Positions 35,221 to 46,369 of a DNA stretch of 64,000 nt are shown here, in pieces. The notes under the pieces are model-generated. The model did no database searches and was not told the DNA's origin. It saw only the letters and a list, made by a program, of their open reading frames with translations. Position numbers and translations under genes: made by a program. The DNA lies in assembly GCA_009103225.1 (NCBI GenBank), contig RHPI01003642.1:733-64732 (forward strand), written 5' to 3'. Each line of letters opens with the position of its first letter. The stretch's first letter is position 1. This stretch comes from Chlorokybus atmophyticus (Eukaryota; Streptophyta; Chlorokybophyceae; Chlorokybales; Chlorokybaceae).

Positions 35221-36285
35221 TCAAACCTTGATACGCCGTTCACTGTAGTTGATCGGGTAGTCGTTTGCGCTCATGTCTCGGCGGCGCATGAGACCCCTGT
35301 CGTCAAACTCCCAGTGCTCATTCCCGTGCGTGCGGTACCACTGACCCGTGTCGTCATGCCATTCGTACTCGAACCGCACCTGCTTCACCAGGACAATGCG
35401 TGCTGTGACTGCTGCGACGACACATGCTGTGCTTGTGTGCACACGTACAGTCATGTGAACAACTAACTCTCATGCGTGCATGTGCAAGCAGCAAACTGCT
35501 TCACACCGATATGCGGTCGCCTTGGTAGCACCACAGCTCCTTCATCAGCTTGTAGTCCAGCTCCTTGGACCACTTGCGCGTGAGGAACTCCTTGATGGCC
35601 TGCCGCCCGCGGAAGAACTCCGTCCGGTTGCGCCAGTCGCTGTCCTCCGTGTATGCCTGAGCCACCCGCTCCGGGTCTCTGCTGTTCCAGGCATCCTCCG
35701 CAAGCTGCACCTGCAGCGCACAGCTGTGTTCCATTTCTGCACACAATGCAAATATGCAGTCCTATGGTATTCATTGCGTGCATGCGACACTGCATTCTAT
35801 GGTCAACCTTCACAACCATCAGGTCCTCCGCACAGTGCTTGACTGTGGCAATGATGTGAAACGCATGCATGCAAGCATTTGCAATGAGACATAGGCCAAG
35901 AGCTAGGATTCCTCCTTCTGTGTGACACGTGGTCAGCATGATCCTGTGCGCCCGCTTGGCTGAAGGCTATTGTTTTGGGACGCATGCAACACCTGGAACC
36001 AGAAGTATGTGGCCAACTTGTGCACATTGCACGCATGCACAGAATGCAGCATTCCGCAGCCGCAGCAGCACTAGCCCTCGTCCGCATTCTTACCTTGATC
36101 CTGGCGGTCTCTTCATTGAACGGCGGCCGGGGCGGCTTCGCCTCAGTCTCTGCGGGCGCGGACGCCATTGCCGAAGCCGCGAAACAGTGCTGAAGCAGCA
36201 CCGGCCTGCTGCCTGCACTGAAGCCCCACACCCGCCTCGCTACCGCCGCCAGCGCCATGCCGTGCCTTGCCATTGCATGCAGCAT
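35221..36285 (-). CDS. SnoaL/NTF2-like protein (DUF1348 family)
   Basis: Three minus-strand exons (36285-36094, 35710-35507, 35379-35221) give 184 residues. The conserved core is [59 protein letters not shown] and the end [15 protein letters not shown], matching the DUF1348 branch of the NTF2-like/SnoaL fold common in bacteria and fungi. Its reaction is unknown. Relative to those proteins there is an N-terminal extension of about 50 residues, rich in R, A and H and poor in acids until [17 protein letters not shown] (residue 40 on), which looks like a mitochondrial or plastid transit peptide. In-frame ATGs at 36273, 36258 and 36168 are alternative starts; the last would give a cytosolic form. 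The gene is head-to-head with the P450. Confidence 0.88.
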
Positions 36286-36861
36286 TCATCAATCAACCTC
36301 CAATGCCAATTGTGGTAGCCTGCCAGTGGTACTGCGGGCAGGCGAATGACATTCAAGGGTGTCCCGTCATGCCTTGAGAGAGAGAGCCTGATTTCTGGTA
36401 GCGCAGTACTGATAAGGCGGATTCCATGGAAAAACATCACTCACGCTTGGCCGCATCTTACCGGTAATCACTGCAGTGGTCCGACGTGGCAAAGCTGCGT
36501 GTTCGAGGCATTGTGTTGGCGCTGACGTCAAGCTGCCAGTGGTGAAAGCGGCGGCGGTGCAGGCGTCGTCGGCGTCGTCAGCGCTGCAACACTCCAGGCG
36601 AGGTGTGCGCGAGGAGTGAATGCTTGGTTGACGTGTGTGCACGGTTGAGCTAGTAGAATATAGACGGACGCACTCGACTTCCGCTGGGTCTTGCTGCCGA
36701 CCCAGTGATTTCTTGAGCAACACAGTGGCTGCCGCTGCCGCTGCTGATGTTGCTGCGCTCACCTACCGCATTGCCGCAGCCCCTAGTTTGTCACTTAACG
36801 CAAGCAACTGAGTCGGCTGCTGTCTTGTCTTGTTAACACAAGGTGTGCGTTGCAGACCGAA
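36286..36861. promoter_or_regulatory. Divergent DUF1348 / P450 promoter region
   Basis: A 576-bp gap between opposed ATGs. A long minus-strand frame lies inside (36367-36762) but has no useful ATG. Confidence 0.45.
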
Positions 36862-39406
36862 ATGGCAATGGAAAAGGACCCTCTTTATCAGCTCGGGACG
36901 GAAGATTACCAAGTTGTGGTGTTTCCCAAGTATGAAGCCAAAGCGGGTTCTAGCAGCAGAGGCGGCGCCTTATTCATGGCATTGCTGCTGGCAGTGATCG
37001 CCTTCTTGGGCTACACTCGCCCAGTGCTTGGCGCCGTCCTGGCAATCCTGGGCTCTGCCGTCTACGCCTACGGCTGGTACCCCGCCTGGAGACTGCGACA
37101 CATACCTGGCCCTGAGCCAAAATGGCTTGTTGGCAACCTGGCGGAGTACCGCAGGTACAACAACCTGTGTTTCAGTGTCCATAATTGCGGCTGCTTGACT
37201 CGTGCTTTCTTGTCCCCTTGTGCATGGCTGCTTGCCGCGCATGGCTCCTCATCCTGGTTTTTCTGCTGTATGCGCTGCATGTGAACAAACAGGATGTGAA
37301 TGGTGCCATGCGCATTGTTGAGCAGTGCACTTACCCAGACATTTCATGTTTGGGTCCCATGCTGGCGTATGCCATGCCCATTGTTGAGCAGTTCATGTTC
37401 TCAAAAATTGTATGTTTGGAATGCGTGCAGCCTTATGCCGCACATAGCTCTGAAACTCTGGTCCGACAAGTACGGCCCTGTCGTGAAGTACTGCATCGGG
37501 CACACGCCGGCTGTGGCCGTCTGCGATGCCGACCTCGTAAAGGAGGTCACCATCAAGCAGTTCAAAAACTTCCACGATCGCATGCGCAACCCGCTGCTGC
37601 CTCCCAGGGCCGAGCTGGGCCTCGTGTTCAGCAGGTGCATTGGGTTGCATGCGAGATGGCTTGCGTTTCAGTCATGACTGCATTTTTGTTTAATCAAGCT
37701 TGAAGCTGCTACACTCTGCAGGGGTACGTACTGGGAAGGGGTGCGCAACAATGCCATGCCTCTGTTTCATAGTCAGCGGTTGGCAAAGTACGGGCCTCAG
37801 ATTAACATAGAAGCAGAGAAGCTGATCAAGCGTCTGGAGGATGTCCCGAAAGGCGAGTTCTTACCGATCTCGGTTTGGATCAAGCAGATGACTCTGGATG
37901 TCATCGGCAGCACCGTGTTTGGACAGGAGTTTGCTGCGCAGCGCGACAGCAGTTCTGGTTTGGGGGCAGCTGTCAACAACCTGGTCAGCTTTGACAAGTT
38001 GCCCCTGTCAATCCTGGTTGCCTTCTTCGTGCCGGAGCTGGCCCCGATTGTCTGGGCAGCGATGCTGCGCATACCTTCCACATCAGAGCATCAGATGTCC
38101 AAGGTAAGGGGCTTCGTTGTCCAGCCTCCAGTGTTGTCTTTGTCAGCACATTTTTTATCGTATCAATTGTTGTTGTTTGTTTTTAAGTTGTGCATGGAAA
38201 GAACTGTGCACCAGGCAAGTACAGCACTGTGCTTGCAAAAACTTGTGCATTGGTGCATTTGTGTGTGATGATGTATGCGCGTCATGATCTGATTATGTGT
38301 ACATGTCAACGTGCAGTTGCGCGAGGTTGCTTTGGAGCACTGCATGAAGACTTTGCAAAATCGGAAGCATGACGCCGACGCTGACAACATGTTTGACTTT
38401 ATGACAATGCTTATGCGCTCAAAGAACAAGGAGACCGGTCAAAGCCTTTCTGACGATGAGACAACAACTCAAGCCTTTGATATGATTGGTGTGTGCGGCA
38501 CGTGTGTCTCACAATGCTGTGGAATTGCAGCAGAGTACTAATAATCGCGACTGTTGCAGGTGCGGGATTTGATACAACAGCCAATGCGTAAGTAGAAAAT
38601 GCACATTATGTGACCACGATGAAGTGGTGTGCATGCTACGTACTAGATATTAGTAGGCTCCGTTTGCACATAGCAAGTATCAGAAGCTGACAGCTCTGTG
38701 CAAAAGGCTGGCGTTTGCGGTGCACCTTATTGCGCAGCATCCTGGGGTAGAGGCGAGATTGCTGCAGGAGATTGACGCCTTTGGTGATCGCCTGCCAACT
38801 TTTGAAGATCTCAGCGACTTCCCATATGTTGGTAAGTCAAGGTAGCGGAGTTCGTGGATGCTTGGTTACCAACTTCCTGAGGCACCCACCTGCATGCAGA
38901 GGCTGTGTTCAAGGAGACCATGCGCGTGCATCCTCCAATCGCAAACTTCTCACGCGAGGCCATCAACCCCACCACGATTGCGGGCTACCACATTCCCAAG
39001 GGAGTCAGCGTTGTCACTGGAACGTACGCTCTGCACATGAACCCTGAGCATTTTGCGAATCCGACCAAGTTCCAGCCGGAGCGCTTCATGCCTGAATCCG
39101 AAGAAAACAAGCGAAGGCATCCGTATGCATATGTTCCGTTTGGAGCAGGCCCCAGGTAGGCTTCTGATGTGGCAGTTGTCGAATCTTGCTTACATGCTTG
39201 CCAATGGTCGCTGACTGCATGCTTGTGATGACAGGATGTGCCTTGGCTACAAGTTTGCTCTGGAAGAAGCCAAGCTTACGCTCATTCGTGTGTATAAGCG
39301 CTTTACTTTCCGTTTGAAGCCTGGCACTGAGGGGCCACTCAAGATTCGCAGTGCGCTCATCAATCGTCCTCTTAACCCTGTCATGGTGTCGGTGCATCCT
39401 CGTTGA
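36862..39406 (+). CDS. Cytochrome P450 monooxygenase
   Basis: Eight exons (36862-37154, 37431-37634, 37722-38103, 38317-38488, 38560-38587, 38707-38831, 38900-39155, 39235-39406) give 543 residues. A hydrophobic stretch (about residues 35-75) followed by HIPGPEP is the ER anchor and proline hinge. The I-helix oxygen-binding motif AGFDTT is at 352-357, the ExxR of the K helix (ETMR) at 407-410, a PERF motif (FQPERFMPE) follows, and the heme loop FGAGPRMCLG carries the cysteine ligand C489. The spread of motifs resembles the CYP3/CYP5 and CYP711 type rather than plant A-type P450s, but clan assignment by eye is weak, and no substrate can be named. Exon 5 is only 28 bases and encodes the AGFDTT motif across its edges. 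All introns are GT-AG. Confidence 0.93.
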
Positions 39407-41018
39407 GTCAATATAAGGGTGTCGTACAGCCCATTTTGTTGATGCACATGTGGGGCTGTGTATATAGTCGTCATGCAGTGTTATTTATCACTAGCCAACT
39501 GCTGTTCTTGTGCAATTCCTGTCTGACTGGCCACCTCGCCTTGACAGTGTCGTGTCACATGTAAGTGACGAGAATTTGCTGCGTAGACGCATGTACTAGT
39601 CATAGGTGATGTCGTAGACCCTGACCTTGGCCTTGTGCTGGTCATTTGCAATCATGTTTGCCCTTGTTCGTTTTGCTGGTAACCATGTTACTGCCAGTGG
39701 CAGGTGCCTATGAGTCTGCCACTGGCTGGTGCCTTTGAGAGGACAATTGAAAAGTCTACGTCAGATGGCAAGCACTGCAACCCGTGTTCTAATGCACGGT
39801 CGCAATCACATGATTGGATTCTGAGCATTGCAACACTATAATACAGCTATTCATACAGGCATAGTGTCACCTGCCATACGTAGATACACATACGTGCACA
39901 AAGCTTGCCATGTATGATTTGCCTCTTCCATGTTGTGTATACTGCAAGCCATCCGCATACAGATGGGGTGGTAGTAGTAGTTGTAGGTGGCAGTTGTAGG
40001 TGGTAGACAATTCAACAGCGTGCTATAATCCGATGGTCGTGAAGGTGCATGTTTGTGCACCGTGCTATGTTGTGCATGTGAGTTGTGGAATACATGCAAC
40101 AAATACTGTCAGCGTCCTTTTGTACACTGTTGAACAAGAGCAGTATTCAGATGGTAATATCTCAACATTATGCACACAACTCTCACCTGCAACAGCAATC
40201 ACGACCAAACGGAAAGTGTCACCAAGCTTACGACGTTCAAGCCAAACACGGATACTTCATCACAGCTGAAGCAGCTGCAATAATTCAAAAAATGATTTCG
40301 CACTTGACTTTAACTGAAAAGCCCTTGCCATAGTATTGCAGCAGCTCAAGAGTACACTCACAAGCCTGTTGCATCGGCAAGCTATGGGAGGATGACGCTT
40401 CTATCTGCATGCCTTAGTGTGTTGTCAGGTTATGCGCAGCGTCCACGTCGTTAAGGCCACACTCAAGATTGATGTCTTTCTACAAGAGGGTTTCCTAGAG
40501 AAAGCGCAGTTCTGCCACCTGTGCCCATTACAATTTCCCACCCAGCTGAGGCAGCGACTGTAGCTGATATCTGCCAGCTCAGACCAAACTTCGCTCAGGG
40601 CATACACTGTCCAGACTCTCAAGACACTTTGAGTTGCTTGCAACCTTCATGGCCCGGCCGGCGTGGTAGCACCTACCTGCGCAATTGCTATGCCACTGAG
40701 CGTATGCTCACATCCAGAGCAAACGAGACTGCTGTGAATCCATACGTACCTCAGGCCGCTTGATGTCCTGTCTGGGACACGCAGCAAGCTGCTGAGTTGT
40801 CTACAACCAGCAAGCCTATCACCTTTCAGATGAAGCGCTCGGTGCCACTCCCTCCAAAGATGCACGTGCTGTGCTGAGTGCAGCACAACACATAACACAC
40901 TGGTTGAAGGGAGGTATGCACGTAACTGCGCATGCCAGATGTCTGGACTCAACACTTCTACTGCTGCAGCTGACAGCAACTCCAATGTTAAACAGCGCCC
41001 ACTCACTCTGCTCCCTGT
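39407..41018. other. Convergent intergenic region
   Basis: Lies between the P450 and the cysteine-rich gene. It has one 11-bp hairpin (39693-39726) and a TGTAA motif at 39560 that could end the P450 transcript. No coding frame is supported. Confidence 0.55.
39693..39726. repeat. 11-bp hairpin downstream of the P450
   Basis: GCCAGTGGCAG and its exact reverse complement CTGCCACTGGC flank a 12-base loop. Confidence 0.8.
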
Positions 41019-43211
41019 TCACATCACCACTGAGCAGATGCCGCGGTACAGCGTCTGGCACAGGTCAAAGATCTGTCGTGCCGCCACAGCAGCGTCACGC
41101 GGCCCATTGCGCCCGCAGCGCAGCCCAGGCAGGCTGCTCTCTTCACTGACCGACCAGCGATTGTCCTCCTCCTCCTCTTCCTCCTCATCCATGTCTTCGC
41201 GCCCCTCGTCACCTTCTTTGCAATTGCTGCTATCATTGTGACCAGTGATATGCGTCTTCAGCCATGCATCAAGCTTGGCATCCAGCACCCTGTTCACAGC
41301 GCCCAACAGCCCCGCGTGCGGCGCAGACGCGGTTTGAAGCACCTTGCCCGCATGCACATGGCGCTCCTTGAGTAGAGCTGGCAACACAACAGCCTGCACA
41401 TGACGCTCCTCAAACAAGCAGTTGCATGACATCCGTTGAGGGCCAAACTAACTATTCAAGCACAACCTGCCTACCATGCTTATGCCAGCACGTGGCCCAT
41501 AATGCTGCTCAAACAGCGCTGTGTCAAGCTTCGACTGTCGCCACACCATCTCACGCTCGGTCACTGCGCTCTGCAACTTCAACAGATTAGATCACAAACC
41601 AGCAAGAACGAGCAGCGCTGAGCTCATGCTTACATACCTTGAGGCGCACCAGCCTTGGCCGTGACAACAGATAACTCTCTGCTCCTGCCACCATGCCAGC
41701 TGCCTCGTCATGCTCGTCTCCATTGCTACACAACACCCGTAGCATCGCAAGATGATGATGATGCGAGAACCCATTGTGGTGGTCTTCCATTGCTCCGTCC
41801 TGCTCATCACCATGACCTTCGGCCCCGCCAACAGCCGGGCTCTCAAGCTGCAGTAGCTGCCAGCGGCAGCGTGCAATGGCACAATCCAACTCGCTACTTG
41901 GAAACCGCGTGGAAGAATACACTCCACCATCTACTCTGTCTCCTCCTTGCTGCTGCTCCTCTGAGCTTGGAAGTGCCTGCGCAGGGAGAAAATTTTCCGT
42001 TCGTCGGCGTCGTTTGCGCACTGGGCCGAGCGAGTCGTCGCCGCCGTCTTGCCACAACCACGACTGCGTGCAGTGCACTGGCTGTGCGTGCGGTAGGGAG
42101 CCCGCCTCCGGACGTGCAGCCACCAAGCCTTCGCCTCTTGGGGTGTTGGTGGGAGCAGATGTTGCTGCAGTTGCCATTGGCATGGGGGAGTCGGATGACT
42201 CTCGCGCTGCTGGCAACCGGTTGTTGGCGGCCACTGATGGCGATGCAGCAGCCTGTTATGGACAAGACGGGATCAAACAACCCATAGCCATGCATGCGTG
42301 CATGTGCAGATGATCACGCTCATGTTCATGCCTGGTTCTGTGTACCTTCAAGAGGGATGTCAGCTCATTGTGCTTGGTGGCAGCATAAGATCTTCGGCCA
42401 ACCAGCCGTATCTGCAACGCCTGCACCTGCCAGGCACCCAAAGTTTTCATGCTTTACACTTTGCAATTCATGCGCTTCCTGTGCGTACAGATTTGATCTA
42501 TTACATGCAAGCTTGCACCAATGCACAGTTGCAAGATTGATGGGACGACGTTGGCTGGCGTGGTCGCAAGAACGAACGAACACCCGTGCGATTCAGTGTC
42601 AACCCCTTAAGCTATGGCACACCAACGGCGCATGGCTTATGCCAAACAAGGCAGCCAGCTTGAGGGAGAGTTACTGAGGAGACTGTGTGCATTGCAGTGG
42701 CACTCATGTGTCTCACCTGGTCCAGTGGCAGCGCCTGCAGCGGCGGCAAGTCCAGCCTCAGACGGTCCCTCACTCCCGTCACGTTCAGCGCCCCACAATG
42801 CCCGCAAAACGTCCTGCATGCAAACTGCGCTGCGTCAACAACTCAACGTGGTTCTGAAGTGACAACCCCCTACGACAGTGGGCGTGCATGCTCAGCTTGC
42901 GAACACCCAAGCTGTGAATGCAATCTGCATACATCGCATGCAAGCGTCAGTGAGCGCAGCAGCAGTTGCAGTGCTCGCCTTGCGTATGAAGAAGTTGCGC
43001 CACTTGCAGGTGGTTGTTGCTGGGGTACAATCGGCAGGAGGGCATGGCAGCTGACGCACGGCCACACCTTGGCTCCGCACGACGCGCACGCCAGCGACAC
43101 CGCCGTCCACACGGTGACGACGGCGGCGGCGGTCGACCCAGCATCGCTTTCAGGCCATGTCCCGGGCAGCTCCGCCAGCGCCGCCCGCACTCCGCACGCC
43201 GGACATTGCAT
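41019..43211 (-). CDS. Unrecognised cysteine-rich (zinc-ribbon-like) protein
   Basis: Five minus-strand exons (43211-43029, 42824-42717, 42252-41638, 41576-41475, 41393-41019), all phase 0, join to 460 residues. I do not recognise the family. The first 75 residues hold nine cysteines in CPAC (3, 6), CASC (42, 45), CVSC (52, 55), C64 and CGHC (68, 71), which suggests one or two zinc ribbons. Residues 98-302 are low-complexity, with a basic KRRRR patch that could be a nuclear signal and a histidine run. Residues 303 to about 390 look folded and helical (REMVWRQSKLDTALFEQHYG, LLKERHVHAGKVLQ). A run of about eight acids follows, then IFDLCQTLYRGIC at the end. Start at 43211 was chosen because it places CPAC at the N-terminus; the frame stays open upstream to 43430. 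A nuclear or ubiquitin-related role would be a guess. Confidence 0.7.
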
Positions 43212-43730
43212 GACTGACTCTCCCCAACCTGTCTCCTTTAAGGGCCCTGCCGCCCACCTCCCCCTGGCAACCACCCCCACCGCCGCCCAGCCCGAACCCT
43301 CTTCAAAACCCCCAAAAGGTCCCAACCACACCCCCAACTCCGGTCCTGAACTCAGCCAAATCTCCCGCCCTACCAGTGTACCGTACATTGTGTACGACGG
43401 GCCCCCAGAAGCCCAAATCATGGAAATCATGACATTTCCCGCGTAGAAAGTTCTTGGCTATTGTTCAAAAGATCACACGGTAGATCGGGAGACAGCAGGA
43501 GGATTTACTTTTCTGCGCATCACAAACGATTGGAATCGCACTTGTAGGCAGGCGTAGCCGTATAGGCAATGCAATCAACGATGATTAGTGGGCTTTCAGG
43601 GCTTGGTTGGAACCTACACTTTAGCGAAGCTGCCACGTGTGGGTTTGTTGGTGCTTTGGGGGGAAAATCAGGGAGGAGAGAGGGACAGACAGGCGTTGGT
43701 GTGCGGCGGCGGCGGCGGCGGCGGGTGGGG
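43212..43730. promoter_or_regulatory. Divergent cysteine-rich gene / F-box promoter region
   Basis: A 519-bp gap between opposed ATGs. It contains C/A-rich sequence near the minus-strand gene and a GCGGCGGCGG run (about 43702-43725) just before the F-box start. Confidence 0.45.
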
Positions 43731-45397
43731 ATGGAGGGGCGGAGGGCGCCCGGGGCGTTGGGACCAACGTCGGCGTGGTCGTCAGCGGTGGAGCAGTTGC
43801 CGGTCGAGCTGGTGGGCGAGGTTCTGGCGCACCTGGACGGCGCCAGTCTCGCTAGGGCGACCTGCGTCTCCCGCCGCTGGAGGGACTGCGCTGCCAGGGA
43901 CGAGCTCTGGCAGGGGGTCTGCGCTCGGCGCTGGCCCGTCTTCCGACAGGTATGCGTTGCGGGGATGGGTATGCTTTGGTAGGGCGGGAAACGGAGAGCC
44001 TGGCAAGGAGAGAGTATTACCACCCCTTCCCCACCTCCCTTTCCCATTTCTCTTACTTCTTTGATCTGCGAGAGATTGCCTACCTTGCACCCCCAGAACA
44101 AGGGTTGTAGGTGGGACACTTACTTTATTACTTACTTTATTTTTGTAGACTGTGCACATATTCCAGTGCTCGCGCGCCTTTGAACTTCGGCTGTGTGTAA
44201 CAGTCTCCTCATCGCCAGAAACGCCTCACGTCTGTTTCAATTTGGGGTGGCGGGGTTCAAGATTGTATTTACAAAGCACGTGTTCTTGATGCCCTTCAAG
44301 CTTGATAATATGTGAACCAGGTTTAATGAAAGATTCGCACTGCGCGCAAGACCATATTGTGGTGATTGGTCGTGTTGCTCTTGACGGTCTGCATGGGACA
44401 GTTTCACGAAGCGCCAGCCAATGAAACAGCGTGCATGAGGGTACCAGCTGTTGACAGCGCGCTCACCACGTTGTGTCGCAGGTGAAGCGCAGCAAAGCGT
44501 CGTCCTACAAGCAGCTGTACGCGCAGTTGGGGAACTTTAGCGATGAGCAGGCAGCTTTAGACGGCGAGGAGCTGTTCGCATCACAGCCGGACGTGAGCCT
44601 CGCTGATCTCTCCCTAGTGCTGGACGTCACATGGCAAGGCTCACCGGTGAGTGTGTTGTCATTATCACGCACGCATGTCATTGTATTGCAATTGAGTACT
44701 GCTACAGCTCTGAAACTGACATACCACTCTCTCTCGGCATGCAGATTCTCCAAAGCATCGTGCCGGGGCAGCTTCTGAAAGAGCTATGTACTTCTATCCT
44801 CAGCATGCGGCCTCAGACGACAGCCGGCCACCTGCTGGGGTTCCGCGCGGAACACGCCGTCGGGGGCTGCAGCGCCAACTGTCTTCGCTGCGCGCGTGTG
44901 CTTGTGCATGCCATCCGCCATTCCGATGGCGGTGTCGCGCGACTGCTGGACTCCGCTCGCGATCTTGCAGAGGTGAGACTTGTTAGCAGCATCATGATGC
45001 GCGCATTTGTAGGAAGGTTTACGGACAGAGGGTTGACACCATGCATGGTTTGTATCCGCAGATGAAGTTTGCTCCGCCTACCCTTGTGTTGCAAAGGCAG
45101 CTGAAGTTGCCAGACGGCAATGTCAACATGCACGCTGAGTTGAAGCTGCCTGAGTTGCGGCGCTCCCTATCAGGCGAGGAGAAAGATGACGAGGAGGAGG
45201 AAAGGGAGGATACAGTTGCTGATGTTGCCAGTGGCGCCGATGGTGACGCACACACAGGTGGCTGCGCAAAGCACTGTCTGCGCTCGCTGATGCTGTGCTC
45301 CCACCTCGTGTATGAGGGCGCCTCCCACGTGTCCATCCGCGTGGGTATTGTGCTGCTGGAGCAGTTTTTGAGGCACGCAGACGTCACTTGGTTTTGA
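43731..45397 (+). CDS. F-box protein (probable SCF substrate adaptor)
   Basis: Four exons (43731-43949, 44482-44646, 44745-44972, 45062-45397), all phase 0, give 315 residues. Residues about 18-62 form an F-box: VEQLPVELVGEVLAHLDGAS, then ATCVSRRWRDCAARDELWQ, the Skp1-binding fold. The remainder has no WD40, LRR or Kelch pattern that I can see; it contains an acidic linker (GEEKDDEEEERED) and two cysteine-containing helices (CSANCLRCARVLVHAI; CAKHCLRSLMLCSHLV). F-box proteins bring targets to SCF ubiquitin ligases; the target is unknown. The gene is divergent from the cysteine-rich gene and convergent with the carrier. All introns are GT-AG. Confidence 0.85.
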
Positions 45398-46369
45398 AGT
45401 GTAGTGCGCTGCTAGCGTTGGGGTTGGCGTAGTTTGTGTGTGATTAAGAGAGTAGCACTGCTTGCTGTGACAGCATTGTTGCCTGTCACAGGTATGTATT
45501 GTACAGTAGTAGGGTTGGTCTAGGTGGCCTTCTCCTATCCCTTGTCAAGTAGCTAGATCTAACTGATGAGAGTGTGGGGTTGGGTATTGAATTGAGTACA
45601 TTCCTTCGCAATAACTGTGTTGGGATTGCACGTATGGTGGTTGCGCCAGACACATTGGTAGCGTAAGCTGGACCCATACTGCTAGCACTGCATGTGCGTG
45701 CTCGTGATAATTGGTGAAGATATCCATGGGACTTCGAAGCAACTTCACCGCGCCTCAAGTATTGACCCACAACACGTCTATCATGGGTACAATGCTCCGA
45801 CTACTACCTAACTCTGATGACAATGTTGTTGGTTGAAATATCTACCATTGCGGTGGAGCCTCACTTGGCTCTACCTGCGATGTACCCAGTGCAACGACAA
45901 GGCATAAGCATTGTGATGTCAGCAAGGGGAATGGGTACGATCTGGTCTTGTTCATCGCGGCATATATTCATGCTAGTGCAAGCAAAGTGCAAACGTATTG
46001 AACTGGCGTTGTTGGCATGAAATACCAAGTGGTGCTTAGCATTAGTACAAAAATTGTTGGCTAAGCACCAATAGTCAATTTTCGATATCCAGAAGGATTT
46101 TTTGTCCATACATGTCCAGTTTGATCATCGCTTGTTAGGACCATTTGCTGAAGTAGGCCTGAACAGGCTAAACTGGATCACCAACAGGTTGATCTTGACA
46201 AAGTTCATTCATCCCCACCCGGCAATCGTGTAATAATTGCTAAACACCTAGGCACACAAAGGCTCCAGAGCATGTAGGCAACTGGAATCTCATTGTGCAG
46301 CAATAACTGCAGACCAACACAGACAACTCCTTCACTCCTCTGCTTGACATATACACACTGACACACACG
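45398..46369. other. Convergent intergenic region, nothing recognised
   Basis: Lies between the F-box and carrier 3' ends. No supported frame or repeat. Confidence 0.6.

Noticed and set aside
36367-36762. 131-codon minus-strand frame with an organelle-presequence look and a good GTAAG donor
   Set aside because: It begins with GTG, has no useful in-frame ATG, and no downstream exon continues it in frame.
41655-42287. 210-codon plus-strand frame
   Set aside because: Antisense of exon 3 of the cysteine-rich gene, where low-complexity coding keeps several frames open.
42685-43446. 253-codon plus-strand frame, rich in S, P, A and H
   Set aside because: It lies antisense to the exons and promoter of the cysteine-rich gene and has no domain; composition shadow.
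44250-44270. tRNA T-loop-like word GGTTCAAGATT
   Set aside because: No matching acceptor, D or anticodon arm could be folded around it.
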